64,000 nt of DNA from Helicobacter monodelphidis (GCF_003288845.1 NZ_NHYN01000002.1:1-64000), one strand, 5' to 3'. Positions 25,320 through 35,388 are shown, counted from the first letter of the stretch. Made by a program: numbers and translations. The notes: generated by a model not told the origin, from the letters alone.

Positions 25320-26345
25320 CTAGTATCGTGCAATTTCCCGATAAAGTGTATCCCGTTCTATCGGAATAAAACCAGCATTCTTAATTTGTGAAATTAATTC
25401 CTCTTTTGTAATTCCTTGTGCACTTTTAGAGCCACTTGCACTTTGGATAGATTCTTTTTGAATTGTACCATCTAAATCATCTGCCCCAAATTCTTGTGCA
25501 ACCATCGCAACATTAATACCTAAAGTTGCCCAATACGCCTTAATATGCGGAATATTATGGAGCAAAATTCTTGAAATAGCAATTGTTTTCAAGACCTCTT
25601 GTCCAGTTGGCGATTCTTGAATATTCAAAAAGTTATTTTTTGTTTGAAATAAAAGGGGAATAAACGCGTTAAAACCATTTGTCTCCTCCTGCAACTCTTG
25701 CAATCGCAACAAATGGTCAATACGATGCTCCCTGCTTTCAATATGCCCAAAAAGCATTGTGCAATTACTTTTTTTGCCCAGTTTATGCCAATGTCGATGA
25801 ATGTCAATCCACCTACAAGAATCTACCTTACCTTTACAGATTTTTCGGCGAACTTCTTCATCAAAAATCTCTGCTCCACCACCAGGCATTGAGTCCACCC
25901 CTGATTGAATCATCTTTTCTAGCACAGCTTTAAAAGAAAGTTGATGCAAATCTGCCAGATAATTTACCTCTGCTGCCGTAAGAGCTTTAATGTGAAGTTG
26001 TGGATATTGCTTTTTGATTTCACTAAATAATTGCACATACCAATCTAAATTACATTTAGGATTATGTGCCCCAACAATATGAATTTCTAACGCCCCCTCT
26101 TTTACAGCACATTCCACTTGTTTTAATGCCACATGTAGAGTCATTGTATAAGGGTTTGGATTTTTGCGATGAGCAGAAAAACCACAAAATTTACAAGTAT
26201 CAACACATTCATTTGTTGGATTTAAGTGAGCGTTGGAATTAAAAAAAACTTTATCCTGATGAAATTCTCTACGAATTCTATCTGCTTTCTCGCCAATCTC
26301 ATAAATATCTTGTGTATAGAGATTTATTGCTTCTGTTTTTGTCAT
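25320..26345 (-). CDS. mqnE: Aminodeoxyfutalosine synthase
   Basis: This radical SAM enzyme joins SAM to 3-[(1-carboxyvinyl)oxy]benzoate to give aminodeoxyfutalosine in the futalosine route to menaquinone. The cluster motif is C47-x3-C51-x2-C54 (CVDTCKFC). The family segments MPGGGAEIFDEEVRRKIC, TMLFGHIE, FIPLLFQ, FGADDLDGT and ERDTLY separate it from MqnC. A GTG at 26351 is open, but the ATG at 26345 has an AAGG site, giving 341 residues. It supplies the quinone that the bc1 complex uses. Confidence 0.92.
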   Translation of the reverse strand: MTKTEAINLYTQDIYEIGEKADRIRREFHQDKVFFNSNAHLNPTNECVDTCKFCGFSAHRKNPNPYTMTLHVALKQVECAVKEGALEIHIVGAHNPKCNLDWYVQLFSEIKKQYPQLHIKALTAAEVNYLADLHQLSFKAVLEKMIQSGVDSMPGGGAEIFDEEVRRKICKGKVDSCRWIDIHRHWHKLGKKSNCTMLFGHIESREHRIDHLLRLQELQEETNGFNAFIPLLFQTKNNFLNIQESPTGQEVLKTIAISRILLHNIPHIKAYWATLGINVAMVAQEFGADDLDGTIQKESIQSASGSKSAQGITKEELISQIKNAGFIPIERDTLYREIARY

Positions 26346-26546
26346 AAACACCTTCTTTATTAATAAGAGTCGGGTATTCTATCACAATGTTACTATATCT
26401 TTGCTTTAAGTAACCTAGCGTCACAGCAAGTACAAATCGCAACCTAATCAATAACATAAAAACAACCAATCTATATCTGTCATAAATAACCAATAGTTTG
26501 CAAGGACAATATTTAAGGATATAAGAGCGTCATCATAGATTAAAGA

Positions 26547-26633
<87 letters not shown>

Positions 26634-26659
26634 TTACAATGTCACCATAATACTAACAA

Positions 26660-26745
26660 TGGTGCGCTGGGCGAGACTTGAACTCGCACGAGAAAATCCC
26701 ACTACCCCCTCAAGATAGCGTGTCTACCAGTTCCACCACCAGCGC
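26660..26745 (-). tRNA. tRNA-Leu (GAG)
   Basis: On the minus strand the acceptor GCGCTGG pairs with CCAGCGC, followed by A and an encoded CCA. The anticodon stem CTATC/GGTAG encloses TTGAGGG, giving anticodon GAG (reads CUC and CUU). The T-loop is GTTCAAGTC and the variable arm is long. It lies 26 bp upstream of the Leu-CAA gene, so the two are likely processed from one transcript. Confidence 0.95.
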
Positions 26746-26757
26746 CTATTTTAAATC

Positions 26758-26777
26758 TGTCCGCAAAATTGCGGACA
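26758..26777 (-). terminator. Hairpin after atpE
   Basis: TGTCCGCAA (26758-26766) is complementary to TTGCGGACA (26769-26777), 10 bp beyond the atpE stop codon on the minus strand. The following minus-strand sequence is AT-rich (GATTTAAAAT). It probably ends the atpE transcript ahead of the tRNA genes. Confidence 0.65.
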
Positions 26778-26787
26778 TTTAAATAAA

Positions 26788-27102
26788 TTATACTTTGAAA
26801 GGGTTTGCAAAAAGTAGAAGTAAAGCAACAACCAACATATAAATCACTTGTGCTTCAATCATCGCCAATGCAATAAACATTGTTGTTGTAAGCTTACCGC
26901 CAACATTAGGATTTCTAGCTGTCCCAGAAATTGTTGCAGCTGCTGTGTTACCCATACCAATAGCACCACCCAAAGCAGCAATACCTAAACCAATTCCTGC
27001 ACCAATCACAGAATACGCACGAATAAACTCTGTTCCTGTAACCGCTTCCGCTGCAAAAACTGCACCTGCAAAAGCAAGGAACAAAATGACAAACTTTTTC
27101 AT
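26788..27102 (-). CDS. atpE: ATP synthase F0 subunit c
   Basis: This 104-residue protein forms the proton-carrying rotor ring of F0. Two transmembrane helices surround the polar loop ARNPNVGGK (62-70). The proton-binding carboxylate is E83 in ALAMIEAQVIY. The glycine-rich first helix (IGAGIGLGIAALGGAIGMG) is typical. An extra N-terminal hydrophobic segment ending in AVFAAEA looks like a cleavable signal, seen in other Campylobacterota. The ATG at 27102 has an AAAGGAG site; longer frames upstream are not supported. It is separate from the other ATP synthase genes, as I recall for Helicobacter. Confidence 0.93.
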   Translation of the reverse strand: MKKFVILFLAFAGAVFAAEAVTGTEFIRAYSVIGAGIGLGIAALGGAIGMGNTAAATISGTARNPNVGGKLTTTMFIALAMIEAQVIYMLVVALLLLFANPFKV

Positions 27103-27215
27103 AAAGACTCCTTTATATTTTATATCCTGTAACATAATGGCTGTTCGGATTCTTCCCCCTACTAATCCCATTTCCACAGAATTCAGAATTATACAACCTA
27201 TTTCTTAAAAAATAT

Positions 27216-29420
27216 TTAAATCTTACGCAAAAAGCCCAGCTCAACTCTATTTTTATTGACGGATAAAATCTCAACCTCAAGCTTATCCCCTTCTTGCAAT
27301 ACAGAACGAATTTCTGCAGAACGATTACTGACAATTCTTGAAACATGCAAAAGCCCATCTCCACCTTTAGGTAATTCTATAAATGCACCAAATTCAACAA
27401 CTTTTTTTACTTTACCTTCATATTTTTCCCCAACTTGATACAAGTCACCAATTCTTATTTTTTGGATATGACCATCTTCTTGATTTGCTATATTTAGAAT
27501 AAAATCTTTAGCACAAAGAACTTTTTCTTTACTTTCACCACTAACCTTCACTTCACCATTCTCACGATTTAAATCAATGGCTACCTCAAACTTTTCAATA
27601 ATCTCCCTAATTGTCTTACCTGCCTGCCCTATCACATCAACAATTCTTGAAGGCTGAATAGAAAAAATCTGCAACGATGGAAGGTTATCTTCGTTGACCA
27701 CAATCTCTTTTGATGCCTCTTTCATAATATTCAGAATATGTTCTCTTCCTTCTTTCGCCTGAATAAGAGCCTCTTTAAGAATTTGCATAGAAAGTCCACC
27801 AAGCTTAATATCCATCTGCATAGCAGTGATACCCTTATGTGTACCAGCAACCTTAAAATCCATATCCCCATCATGGTCTTCTAAGCCCATAATATCGGTT
27901 AATATCGCATACTTGTCCCCTTCCATAATAAGCCCCATCGCAACACCAGCGACAAAATCTGTCGTACCGACTCCTGCTGCCGCTAGTGCTAATGAACCGC
28001 CACATACACTTGCCATTGAACTTGAACCATTTGACTCTAAAATCTCAGAAACAAGACGAATAGTTTGAGTATCTAAATCTTCAATAACTGGCTCTAAAGC
28101 ACGTTTAGCCAAATTTCCATGTCCCAGCTCACGTCTACCGGGTGAACCAATAACACCAACTTCCCCGACACTAAAAGGCGGAAAATTATAATGCATCATA
28201 AATTTTTCTTTTTTATTTCCCTTATCGCTTAATAACTCATAACTCTGTGCATCTGAATCTCCGCCTAAAGTTGCAATAACAAGTGCTTGAGTTTGTCCAC
28301 GCGTAAACAATGCGGAAGAATGTGCCTTAGGCAAAATATTACATTCTATCTGTATTGGACGCACATCACAAAGCCCCCGCCCATCAGGTCTTTTATGTTC
28401 TTGCAAAATCATCTTTCGCACACTATCACGCTTTAATTGATGCAACATTAGTTCAACCAATTCCACATCAAATCCCCGATTCTGAATCTCCTCATCTTGA
28501 AGTACTTTTTTTAAAATATCAGCAAGAATACTTGTTCTCTCACTTTTTGCCATTTGCTGCAAGCCAATTTTCACCTCATCACCAACCTTTTCTTTCAAAT
28601 ATTGATAAATCTCGTCCGAATAAGATTCAGCCTTTAAGTTAATAACCGCATTGGGTTTAGCTAAAGACTGGAATGCATCTTCATATTTTTGGCTCATAGC
28701 TGCAATTTCCTGCATTGCAAGATCTAGGGCTTGCAACAATTCCTCTTCATTTAATTCATTTGCACAATGTTGCGTCAAATTTTCAATAACTTCAGCACTC
28801 AAAGTTGCACAAGCCCCGCCAATCACCTGTGAATCCGTACTTTTTTTGCTCAAACAACGCATTTCAATCATTAATAAATCATGATGAACGCCGGAAACAA
28901 ATAAATCTAATGTGCTTTTATTCATTTCTTCTAAAGTTGGATTAAGTATGAATTCTTTATTAATTCTCCCTATACGCACAGCTACCGCTGGTTGTCTCAC
29001 AGGAATATCAGACAAATATAATGCACAAGAGGCAACATTTAAAGCAAGTGTTTGAAGGTCAGCTACCCCATCACAACTTAGAATTAAAATAGTAATTTGT
29101 GTGGGATAATGGTAACCCTTAGGAAACAAAGGACGCAATGTACGATCCACAATACGAGCACTCAATGTTTCAAAATCACTCGGCTTTGCTTCCCTTTTAA
29201 TAAAACCTCCTGGAATTTTACCTGCTGCATAGCTCTTCTCAATATATTGCACAGTAAGGGGCAAAAAATCACTGTCATTTGTTGCAGCAAAATCACTACA
29301 AATTGTCGCTAAAGCAACACTATCTCCAACTTGCAATAAAACTGAACCATTAGCTTGCTTAGCAACTTTATTAAGTGTAAAATATTCAATTTTCCGTGTC
29401 GACTCAATGGTTACTTTCAT
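27216..29420 (-). CDS. pnp: Polyribonucleotide nucleotidyltransferase
   Basis: PNPase degrades RNA 3' to 5' using phosphate. The protein has two RNase PH domains (first with YIEKSYAAGKIPGGFIKREAKPSD; second with RPDGRGLCDVRPI, YNFPPFSVGEVG and SPGRRELGHGNLA), the catalytic acidic motif GLEDHDGDMDFKVAGT, then a KH domain (about 600-655) and an S1 domain (about 665-730, KYEGKVKKVVEFGAFIEL). At 734 residues it is slightly longer than usual because of inserts in the linker region. It overlaps the upstream PRT-fold gene by 4 bp. Confidence 0.96.
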   Translation of the reverse strand: MKVTIESTRKIEYFTLNKVAKQANGSVLLQVGDSVALATICSDFAATNDSDFLPLTVQYIEKSYAAGKIPGGFIKREAKPSDFETLSARIVDRTLRPLFPKGYHYPTQITILILSCDGVADLQTLALNVASCALYLSDIPVRQPAVAVRIGRINKEFILNPTLEEMNKSTLDLFVSGVHHDLLMIEMRCLSKKSTDSQVIGGACATLSAEVIENLTQHCANELNEEELLQALDLAMQEIAAMSQKYEDAFQSLAKPNAVINLKAESYSDEIYQYLKEKVGDEVKIGLQQMAKSERTSILADILKKVLQDEEIQNRGFDVELVELMLHQLKRDSVRKMILQEHKRPDGRGLCDVRPIQIECNILPKAHSSALFTRGQTQALVIATLGGDSDAQSYELLSDKGNKKEKFMMHYNFPPFSVGEVGVIGSPGRRELGHGNLAKRALEPVIEDLDTQTIRLVSEILESNGSSSMASVCGGSLALAAAGVGTTDFVAGVAMGLIMEGDKYAILTDIMGLEDHDGDMDFKVAGTHKGITAMQMDIKLGGLSMQILKEALIQAKEGREHILNIMKEASKEIVVNEDNLPSLQIFSIQPSRIVDVIGQAGKTIREIIEKFEVAIDLNRENGEVKVSGESKEKVLCAKDFILNIANQEDGHIQKIRIGDLYQVGEKYEGKVKKVVEFGAFIELPKGGDGLLHVSRIVSNRSAEIRSVLQEGDKLEVEILSVNKNRVELGFLRKI

Positions 29421-30154
29421 TTGTTTTCCTTTTCTTTTTGATCTTTTTCTTTTATTTTTTTCTGCTGTCTCTGCACCAAAAATCCTTCCTTCAAAATCTC
29501 TTCCACTTGTTCAGAACTCAATACATCAAAACGTTCATAATAACTACTTACTTCCACAAAATGACGCGGACGCAAAATTGTATAGAGATTATCAACAATA
29601 TCTTTTAAAAGAAACTCTACATCAGCAGGCATAACAGGAACAGCAATAGAAACACTTTTTGCTTGATGGTTAATGCAAGATTTGACAACATTTGTAATTG
29701 TCATACCGCTATCAATACCCTCATCAACAATAATAACATCCTCACCCTTCAGAGAACTAATAACTTCCCCTTTACGAAACTTGTAAATCGTGCTTAGAAT
29801 TTGCTCTTCATAACGTCTTTTTGCTTCTCCATAAATATAATCAAGACTCACTTCAAATGCATTTACAAGGGCATCATGAATAATAATATCATAAGTTTCA
29901 CTCACCATTGCAATAGGACATTCTGGATTAAGAGGGGCAGGAATAGACGCCGTAAATAAAACATCAAAAGGACATTTTAATATAGTAGCTAACTTTTTTG
30001 CAAAAAGAACACCACCAAAAGAAATGGCAATCACTAGATTCTCACGGTTGCTCATCTCTGCAATAGGCATTACCTCAACAAGCTTACTTAATGCATCATC
30101 ACGGTCAATAAAACGCAATAAAGTAGGTGAATGTATATCTTTTTCTATCGGCAT
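29417..30154 (-). CDS. Phosphoribosyltransferase-fold protein
   Basis: This 245-residue protein carries a type I PRT core: VIAISFGGVLFAKKLA for the PPi loop and VIIVDEGIDSGMTIT as the PRPP loop (about 140-155). The expected acidic pair of the PRPP loop reads D-E instead of D-D. The C-terminal 25 residues are almost entirely Lys/Gln/Glu, a flexible tail. It is coupled to pnp and follows the MCE gene. I cannot assign a substrate; it could be a salvage enzyme or a regulator using the PRT fold. Confidence 0.7.
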   Translation of the reverse strand: MPIEKDIHSPTLLRFIDRDDALSKLVEVMPIAEMSNRENLVIAISFGGVLFAKKLATILKCPFDVLFTASIPAPLNPECPIAMVSETYDIIIHDALVNAFEVSLDYIYGEAKRRYEEQILSTIYKFRKGEVISSLKGEDVIIVDEGIDSGMTITNVVKSCINHQAKSVSIAVPVMPADVEFLLKDIVDNLYTILRPRHFVEVSSYYERFDVLSSEQVEEILKEGFLVQRQQKKIKEKDQKEKENK

Positions 30155-30163
30155 TCATTCTCC

Positions 30164-31534
30164 TTATTTCGCCATTCCAGCAGCTCCGCCAATTGTCCCA
30201 ATTAAGCTTTTTGCATCATCATCAATAAAACGTACACCCGCACCTACAAATAAATTTATTGTATCTTTATTTAGTGGATTGTCTAATCCCGCAAAAAAAT
30301 CAATATATTTCAGTAAAGTATAACGCAATGTTAGCTTAAGATGGGGCAAATCTCCCCTTAAATCCCTCTTTCCCGTAAAGTCAAAAACCTCTATACTTGC
30401 TCGCATCTTGTCATCAAGCAAATAATAATCCATTCCAACACCCGCACTACTTTCAATCAACCCTCCACGAAATAAAACACTGCCATATCGCTTACCCAAC
30501 TGCAAAGAAAAATATAATTTATCTTTATCAGAACGTTTAGGCTCAATTAAGGCACCATTATTATCCGCACGCGAATAGTCCACGGCACCAATTGCCTCCA
30601 TAATGTAGTATCGCGTTGGGCTAGGAATGTATACTGCCGAAGCATAGCCCTTAGATACCCCATCCGTCAATAAATATTCCGCACGCATCGCTAATTCTAG
30701 TTGACTTTTATCCACAACAGAAAGATATTGGTCAAGACGATTTACCACTTGACGCCCATCAGTAAAAAACCCATCAACTGACCTGAGTGTTTTGCCTAAA
30801 GATTCTTTATTTTCTTCTATCATATCCGTTGCACCTGATGCAAAAACTTCAATTTTATCAGCGATAACAGGTAATTTACGATTAATTTCATCAGCTGTTA
30901 TCGCAAATTTATCGCTGGTTTGACGGATACTTGCTGCCATTTCTGTTATCCCTTGCAAAGTACTATAAATATTTTCCCGATTTTCTGTTAAAATTTCTCT
31001 ACTTAATGAGGCAGTTTCCTTGATGTGTGCAACAGCCTCTTGCAAATCTACACGAACTTGTTCATTAAATAACAAACGAAACTCATGTACAAAAAGTTGA
31101 AATTCTTCAGCAGCCTTTTTGATGCTATCACTTGTTTCATCAAGTGTAGCACGATTAAGAATCTGCGTCAAGCTCCCACCTTCTGCAATCATTTCTTCAC
31201 TTTTTCCGGGTATAATTTCTATATACTTTCCCCCAAGCATATTTTCTTGTGCTAAAACCAAAACAGAATCTGTCGGTAGCATTACACCATAATAAAGCAT
31301 GATTGTCGCATACGCCTCTTTACCTCTCAAATAAATTTTGGCAATATATCCAGCCTCTACACCATTTATCCTTACTTTTCCATAGGGATTCAAGCCTGCG
31401 GCATTGCCAATTGCTACTTCAACAGGATAAGCCTCTTGTTGGGAAAAATTAAAGCGATTAATTTGAGTACTCATCAAAAAAAGTAGAATAATTGCAACAA
31501 CGACAAAAATACCCACTTTTGCTTCCAACCTCAT
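30164..31534 (-). CDS. MCE-domain lipid-transport protein (MlaD-like)
   Basis: This 456-residue protein has one N-terminal membrane anchor (7-24) followed by an MCE domain (about 36-115: YPVEVAIGNAAGLNPYGKVRINGVEAGYIAKI, then ENMLGGKYIEI). MCE proteins form periplasmic rings that carry phospholipids. Residues 125-260 look helical. The last 180 residues alternate polar and hydrophobic (VLFRGGLIESSAGVGMDYYL, LKLTLRYTLL, INLFVGAGVRF), like beta-strands of an outer-membrane protein; MlaD itself has no such part. It lies between lptD and the PRT-fold gene; an ABC permease and ATPase are not in the window. Confidence 0.8.
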   Translation of the reverse strand: MRLEAKVGIFVVVAIILLFLMSTQINRFNFSQQEAYPVEVAIGNAAGLNPYGKVRINGVEAGYIAKIYLRGKEAYATIMLYYGVMLPTDSVLVLAQENMLGGKYIEIIPGKSEEMIAEGGSLTQILNRATLDETSDSIKKAAEEFQLFVHEFRLLFNEQVRVDLQEAVAHIKETASLSREILTENRENIYSTLQGITEMAASIRQTSDKFAITADEINRKLPVIADKIEVFASGATDMIEENKESLGKTLRSVDGFFTDGRQVVNRLDQYLSVVDKSQLELAMRAEYLLTDGVSKGYASAVYIPSPTRYYIMEAIGAVDYSRADNNGALIEPKRSDKDKLYFSLQLGKRYGSVLFRGGLIESSAGVGMDYYLLDDKMRASIEVFDFTGKRDLRGDLPHLKLTLRYTLLKYIDFFAGLDNPLNKDTINLFVGAGVRFIDDDAKSLIGTIGGAAGMAK

Positions 31535-31544
31535 CCCATCCTCC

Positions 31545-33680
31545 TTATAATTTTATACTTACAGCACCAACAGGGTCAAATTGCAACTCAAACAAAATAT
31601 AACGATTCTCTTGAGGTTGAATCCCGCTCGTTGTTAGAATTGGACGCATCTCATTAGCTAAACGAACGCGGTACGAAAAGCAACGTACACTTTTTTGCAA
31701 ACCTACATTCCATGTACGAAAATAATGCTCTTTGTAATCATACCCTAAACTTCCAAAAACTCCAAAATATCCTAAGTTCTTATTAATGGCAAAATGAATA
31801 AAATCTGCTTCTGCCAAGTCATATGTATTTTCCAAATACCGCATTCCTTTTTTACGCAAAAAATGCCCCACATATAAAGAGGTTTCAGGTGTTTGATAAC
31901 TCAAGTCATGTGAGAGTTCAGCAATTCTATGCTTAGAAAAAGAGTAAAATATAGAACTAGAAATTGACCAATTCTCGCTTAAAAACCATCGCAATTCATT
32001 TTCAAAATCTCCAACAATATTTTCATATTGATGATTCCTATAGAAAGGTTGTGTTACACGATGATACAAAAAGGGTTCTAGCTTACTAGGGCTATAAAAA
32101 TATTGTGAAACAGAAAAAGTGACCTTATTCTGATCGCCAGGTAATTGCAAAGATGGGACAACATCACCTTTTCTTTCTTTGATTCCAGGCAAAGTATACT
32201 CTGTTTCAAGATGCAAAGAATGATTAAAACTTTTGTAAGGCTTAATTAAGTCTGAATATACTGCGAAAGTATAATAGTTACTAAAAAATAGAAAATCATT
32301 TAATTGCGGTGTAATATTAGAATGGTTTGCATAAGTTGCATACAGTGCGGTTGAGAGTTTCAGCATGATGTAATCATTCAATAAAGGCTGAGTTAATGAA
32401 ATAGGAATTGTTAGCTCATTTTGAGTAGTTGTATAGCCCTCCTTTCTCCAGTAATTATGTAGCTTGTAGTCAATGCTGTAGGAAAGTTTATCCCACAACA
32501 ATGGAGAGGTATGAGAATGATACTGAATCGTTGGAAGCGTTTGAAACGTAGTATCGTTATTTGTTAAAGATAGATCAATATAATATTTACTATAAATTCC
32601 AACATAATTATTCTCCCCTTTTAAAAAGTAATTAATTCTTGAAGTTAAAAGCTTATCATAAATATCAACATCACCTTCGCCTTCTTTTTGAATACGCAAA
32701 TATTCAATGTCATTTAGCTCTGTCCAGTCTATATATAAACCATCTTCCTTAACCAGCTTAAAAAATTCTGAAAATAAGCCTGAACGAACATACCTTGCTT
32801 GATAACCATAAGAAGCCTTATTTGCAAGATCAAATGTATCTTGGTAGCTTTGCTGATTGCGAAAGTATCCAGCCCTCAATGTTGCAACACTATTGCGATG
32901 GTCAGAAAAACGCAATTCTGCTAAACCGCCAAAACCACGGTGCTGACGATATTGAGAAGTGACTGTTGCATCCCATTGAGAATCGACAGCAATATAAAAT
33001 GGCTGATGATAGATGATTCCATCATCTTTAGAGTGCCCAACTTTTGGGAAAAGAAAGCCACTTTGACGCGAACGATTTGTTGAAAATGAGAAATATGGTG
33101 AATAAAAAACAGGGTAATCAAACAAGAAAAATCTTGCATGCCACAGACGAATCCACGATTCTTCTTGATTGTAAGTTCCCTCTTTAAAACTAATACTCCA
33201 AATCGGCATTTCAAGACTACAAGCTGACAAAGTTGACCCTTGAACATTATATTGTTGTCGCTCCAATATCGCTTTTTGTGCACTTACCCATAAGCCACTT
33301 TCTGCATCATGCATATAGAAAGGTTCTAAAATGCTGTATTGCTCATCAAGCTCAAAGCGGACTTTATCAGCTTTCATGTAAAGTGTCTCACCTTTAAAAA
33401 CAAGTACGGACCCTCGCACTTCAATAATTTTTTTTTGCGTATTGTAGGTAGCTTGATGTGCCACAATATAAAAATCACTCGTAAGAAGGACAACATTACC
33501 TTCTCCCTTCAAAAGCTCACCCTCATTGCTCATAGAATCAGCTAAAAATTCAAACACCTTTTTATTTTCTTTATTAAAGTGCCCAATAGATGGACGTGAA
33601 GCCTCGAGATTCACCATAAAGAGAATCATTATAAAAAAATTAATCCAAAGAAATCGCAACACTATGTGCCAAGCGATCAT
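31545..33680 (-). CDS. lptD: LPS-assembly outer membrane protein LptD
   Basis: LptD forms the outer-membrane channel that inserts LPS. The protein has a signal peptide (about 1-28), an N-terminal LptA/OstA-like beta-jellyroll (about 50-160: GEGNVVLLTSDFYIVAHQAT, LYMKADKVRFEL), then a long beta-barrel with YPVFYSPYFSFSTN and RQSGFLFPKVGHS, a family hallmark. Four cysteines seen in E. coli LptD are mostly absent. The ATG at 33680 has AAGAGGA and overlaps the RDD gene by 41 bp; a shorter start would remove most of the signal peptide. At 711 residues it is slightly shorter than E. coli LptD. Confidence 0.88.
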   Translation of the reverse strand: MIAWHIVLRFLWINFFIMILFMVNLEASRPSIGHFNKENKKVFEFLADSMSNEGELLKGEGNVVLLTSDFYIVAHQATYNTQKKIIEVRGSVLVFKGETLYMKADKVRFELDEQYSILEPFYMHDAESGLWVSAQKAILERQQYNVQGSTLSACSLEMPIWSISFKEGTYNQEESWIRLWHARFFLFDYPVFYSPYFSFSTNRSRQSGFLFPKVGHSKDDGIIYHQPFYIAVDSQWDATVTSQYRQHRGFGGLAELRFSDHRNSVATLRAGYFRNQQSYQDTFDLANKASYGYQARYVRSGLFSEFFKLVKEDGLYIDWTELNDIEYLRIQKEGEGDVDIYDKLLTSRINYFLKGENNYVGIYSKYYIDLSLTNNDTTFQTLPTIQYHSHTSPLLWDKLSYSIDYKLHNYWRKEGYTTTQNELTIPISLTQPLLNDYIMLKLSTALYATYANHSNITPQLNDFLFFSNYYTFAVYSDLIKPYKSFNHSLHLETEYTLPGIKERKGDVVPSLQLPGDQNKVTFSVSQYFYSPSKLEPFLYHRVTQPFYRNHQYENIVGDFENELRWFLSENWSISSSIFYSFSKHRIAELSHDLSYQTPETSLYVGHFLRKKGMRYLENTYDLAEADFIHFAINKNLGYFGVFGSLGYDYKEHYFRTWNVGLQKSVRCFSYRVRLANEMRPILTTSGIQPQENRYILFELQFDPVGAVSIKL

Positions 33681-34119
33681 GTAATCCTCTTTTGAATGAA
33701 TCTGTAAAAATACTTAAAAATGGAATATAGTACAAAGCAGCTGAACATAAACGCAATGCCGACCGAACTGCGGCTCTAAAAATATTTGGATGATCTAACA
33801 TTGTGATATCTACAACACGAATTTGACAAAACATCTTTCCTAAAGTAGACCCCAAAAAAGCAATAAGCAACCAATGATACACGAATTGTACAAAAATAAT
33901 CGTTGGCATTGCTTTTGTCAAGAGTGCAACCACCGCTAAACCATCAACCAAACTCTGATGGCTTTTGATTGCCTGAATATCACTCCACAAAAAAGCTAAA
34001 ATGGCAAGCGATAAAAACAAATCATCAATCACATACGCCAAAAAACGTTTCTGAATAGTAGGAACTTTTAATCCCTCTCGCTCAAGGGTTTCTTCAAGTC
34101 GCTCATTTTCACTCTTCAT
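33640..34119 (-). CDS. RDD-family membrane protein
   Basis: This 159-residue protein has the RDD-domain pattern: KRFLAYVIDDLFL at the first helix, a second helix at about 80-95 ending in the GSTLGKMFCQIRVVD motif, and a third helix near the C-terminus. These proteins are small inner-membrane proteins whose function is mostly unknown, sometimes linked to transport. It starts 3 bp after purD and overlaps lptD by 41 bp, so the genes are likely co-transcribed. Confidence 0.82.
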   Translation of the reverse strand: MKSENERLEETLEREGLKVPTIQKRFLAYVIDDLFLSLAILAFLWSDIQAIKSHQSLVDGLAVVALLTKAMPTIIFVQFVYHWLLIAFLGSTLGKMFCQIRVVDITMLDHPNIFRAAVRSALRLCSAALYYIPFLSIFTDSFKRGLHDRLAHSVAISLD

Positions 34120-34122
34120 TGC

Positions 34123-35388
34123 CTACCTCATCAAAGCCAACAAACCTATATCATCGCGAAATTGCATTCCTTCAAATGTAGCCATTTGACAAAGTTTATA
34201 AGCACCAAGTTGTGCCTCTTTTAATGTCTCTCCAACACTTACACATGCAATCACTCTACCCCCTGTCGCTAACAATTCCTCCCCCTGTCGCTCCACACCC
34301 GCAAAACAAAAGTGTGACTGCAAAGTTTGCATATAATCCTTACTAATATGAATTATTGCATTTGGTGAATTTGTATAAGGATAATTTTTAGAAGCAAGAA
34401 TCACAGCCAAACAATAAGAATCTAAAAATTCAACAGAAAGTTTCCCTAATTCTCCCCGCGTACTTGCGAGCAAAATATCTAAAAGAGGGGTTTTTAAAAG
34501 AGGCAAAAGCACTTCACATTCTGGATCACCAAAACGAACATTAAATTCCAACAAATAAGGTTCATTGTCTACAACCATAATCCCACAAAATAAAACACCT
34601 TTAAAGCCCCTTCCCTCATCACTCATACCCTTCAAAGTTGGCTTCACAATCCGTTCTTGAATTTTTTGGATAATCTCTTTTGTTGCAAGTGGAGTTGGTG
34701 CATATGCACCCATTCCGCCAGTGTTTGGACCCACATTACCACTCAAAAGTCGCTTATGATCCTGTACTGCTGGAAGCAAAATATGCGTTTCACCATCACA
34801 AACCGCAAAAACAGATAACTCAAAACCATCTAAGAATTCTTCCACAACAACACATTCTCCAGCTTTACCAAACTGCCCATCTTTCAACATTCCCTGTAAA
34901 GCTACTTCTGCGTCTTGCTGATCTTGTGCAATAATCACACCCTTACCTGCACACAAACCATCAGCCTTAATAACTACAGGATAACCAATCTTAGCAATAA
35001 AAGACATCGCTTCCTGCTGTAAAGTCGTTTGAATAAAACGTGCTGTGGGAAGTTTGTGTCTCTTTGCAAATTCTTTCATAAAAGCTTTAGATCCCTCAAG
35101 AATAGCCGCCTTTGCACTTGGTCCAAATACAGAAAATCCTGCCTCTTCGAATAAATCTCCAACTCCTTCTACCAAAGGAGCTTCAGGACCGATAACAACG
35201 AGGGAAATATTAAGTTCTTTAGCTACATAAATTAGTTCATCATAAGAAGAGACTTGTACATTTTCACCAAGTAAATGAGTTCCGCCATTGCCGGGGTAAA
35301 AATAAAGTTTATTAATACGCTGATCTTGTTTTAAGGAAAGTCCGATTGAATATTCTCTTGCACCATTTCCAATGATGAGTATTTTCAT
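34123..35388 (-). CDS. purD: Phosphoribosylamine-glycine ligase
   Basis: PurD makes glycinamide ribonucleotide in purine synthesis. It is an ATP-grasp enzyme: MKILIIGNGAREYSIG at the N-terminus, GPEAPLVEGVGDLFE, GYPVVIKADGLCAGKGVIIA, EEFLDGFELSVFA, NTGGMGAYAPTP and LEFNVRFGDPECEVLLP. An open frame extends to 35475, but the ATG at 35388 has GGAG about 8 bp upstream and begins with the expected sequence, giving 421 residues. It heads a run of minus-strand genes through to atpE. Confidence 0.95.
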   Translation of the reverse strand: MKILIIGNGAREYSIGLSLKQDQRINKLYFYPGNGGTHLLGENVQVSSYDELIYVAKELNISLVVIGPEAPLVEGVGDLFEEAGFSVFGPSAKAAILEGSKAFMKEFAKRHKLPTARFIQTTLQQEAMSFIAKIGYPVVIKADGLCAGKGVIIAQDQQDAEVALQGMLKDGQFGKAGECVVVEEFLDGFELSVFAVCDGETHILLPAVQDHKRLLSGNVGPNTGGMGAYAPTPLATKEIIQKIQERIVKPTLKGMSDEGRGFKGVLFCGIMVVDNEPYLLEFNVRFGDPECEVLLPLLKTPLLDILLASTRGELGKLSVEFLDSYCLAVILASKNYPYTNSPNAIIHISKDYMQTLQSHFCFAGVERQGEELLATGGRVIACVSVGETLKEAQLGAYKLCQMATFEGMQFRDDIGLLALMR

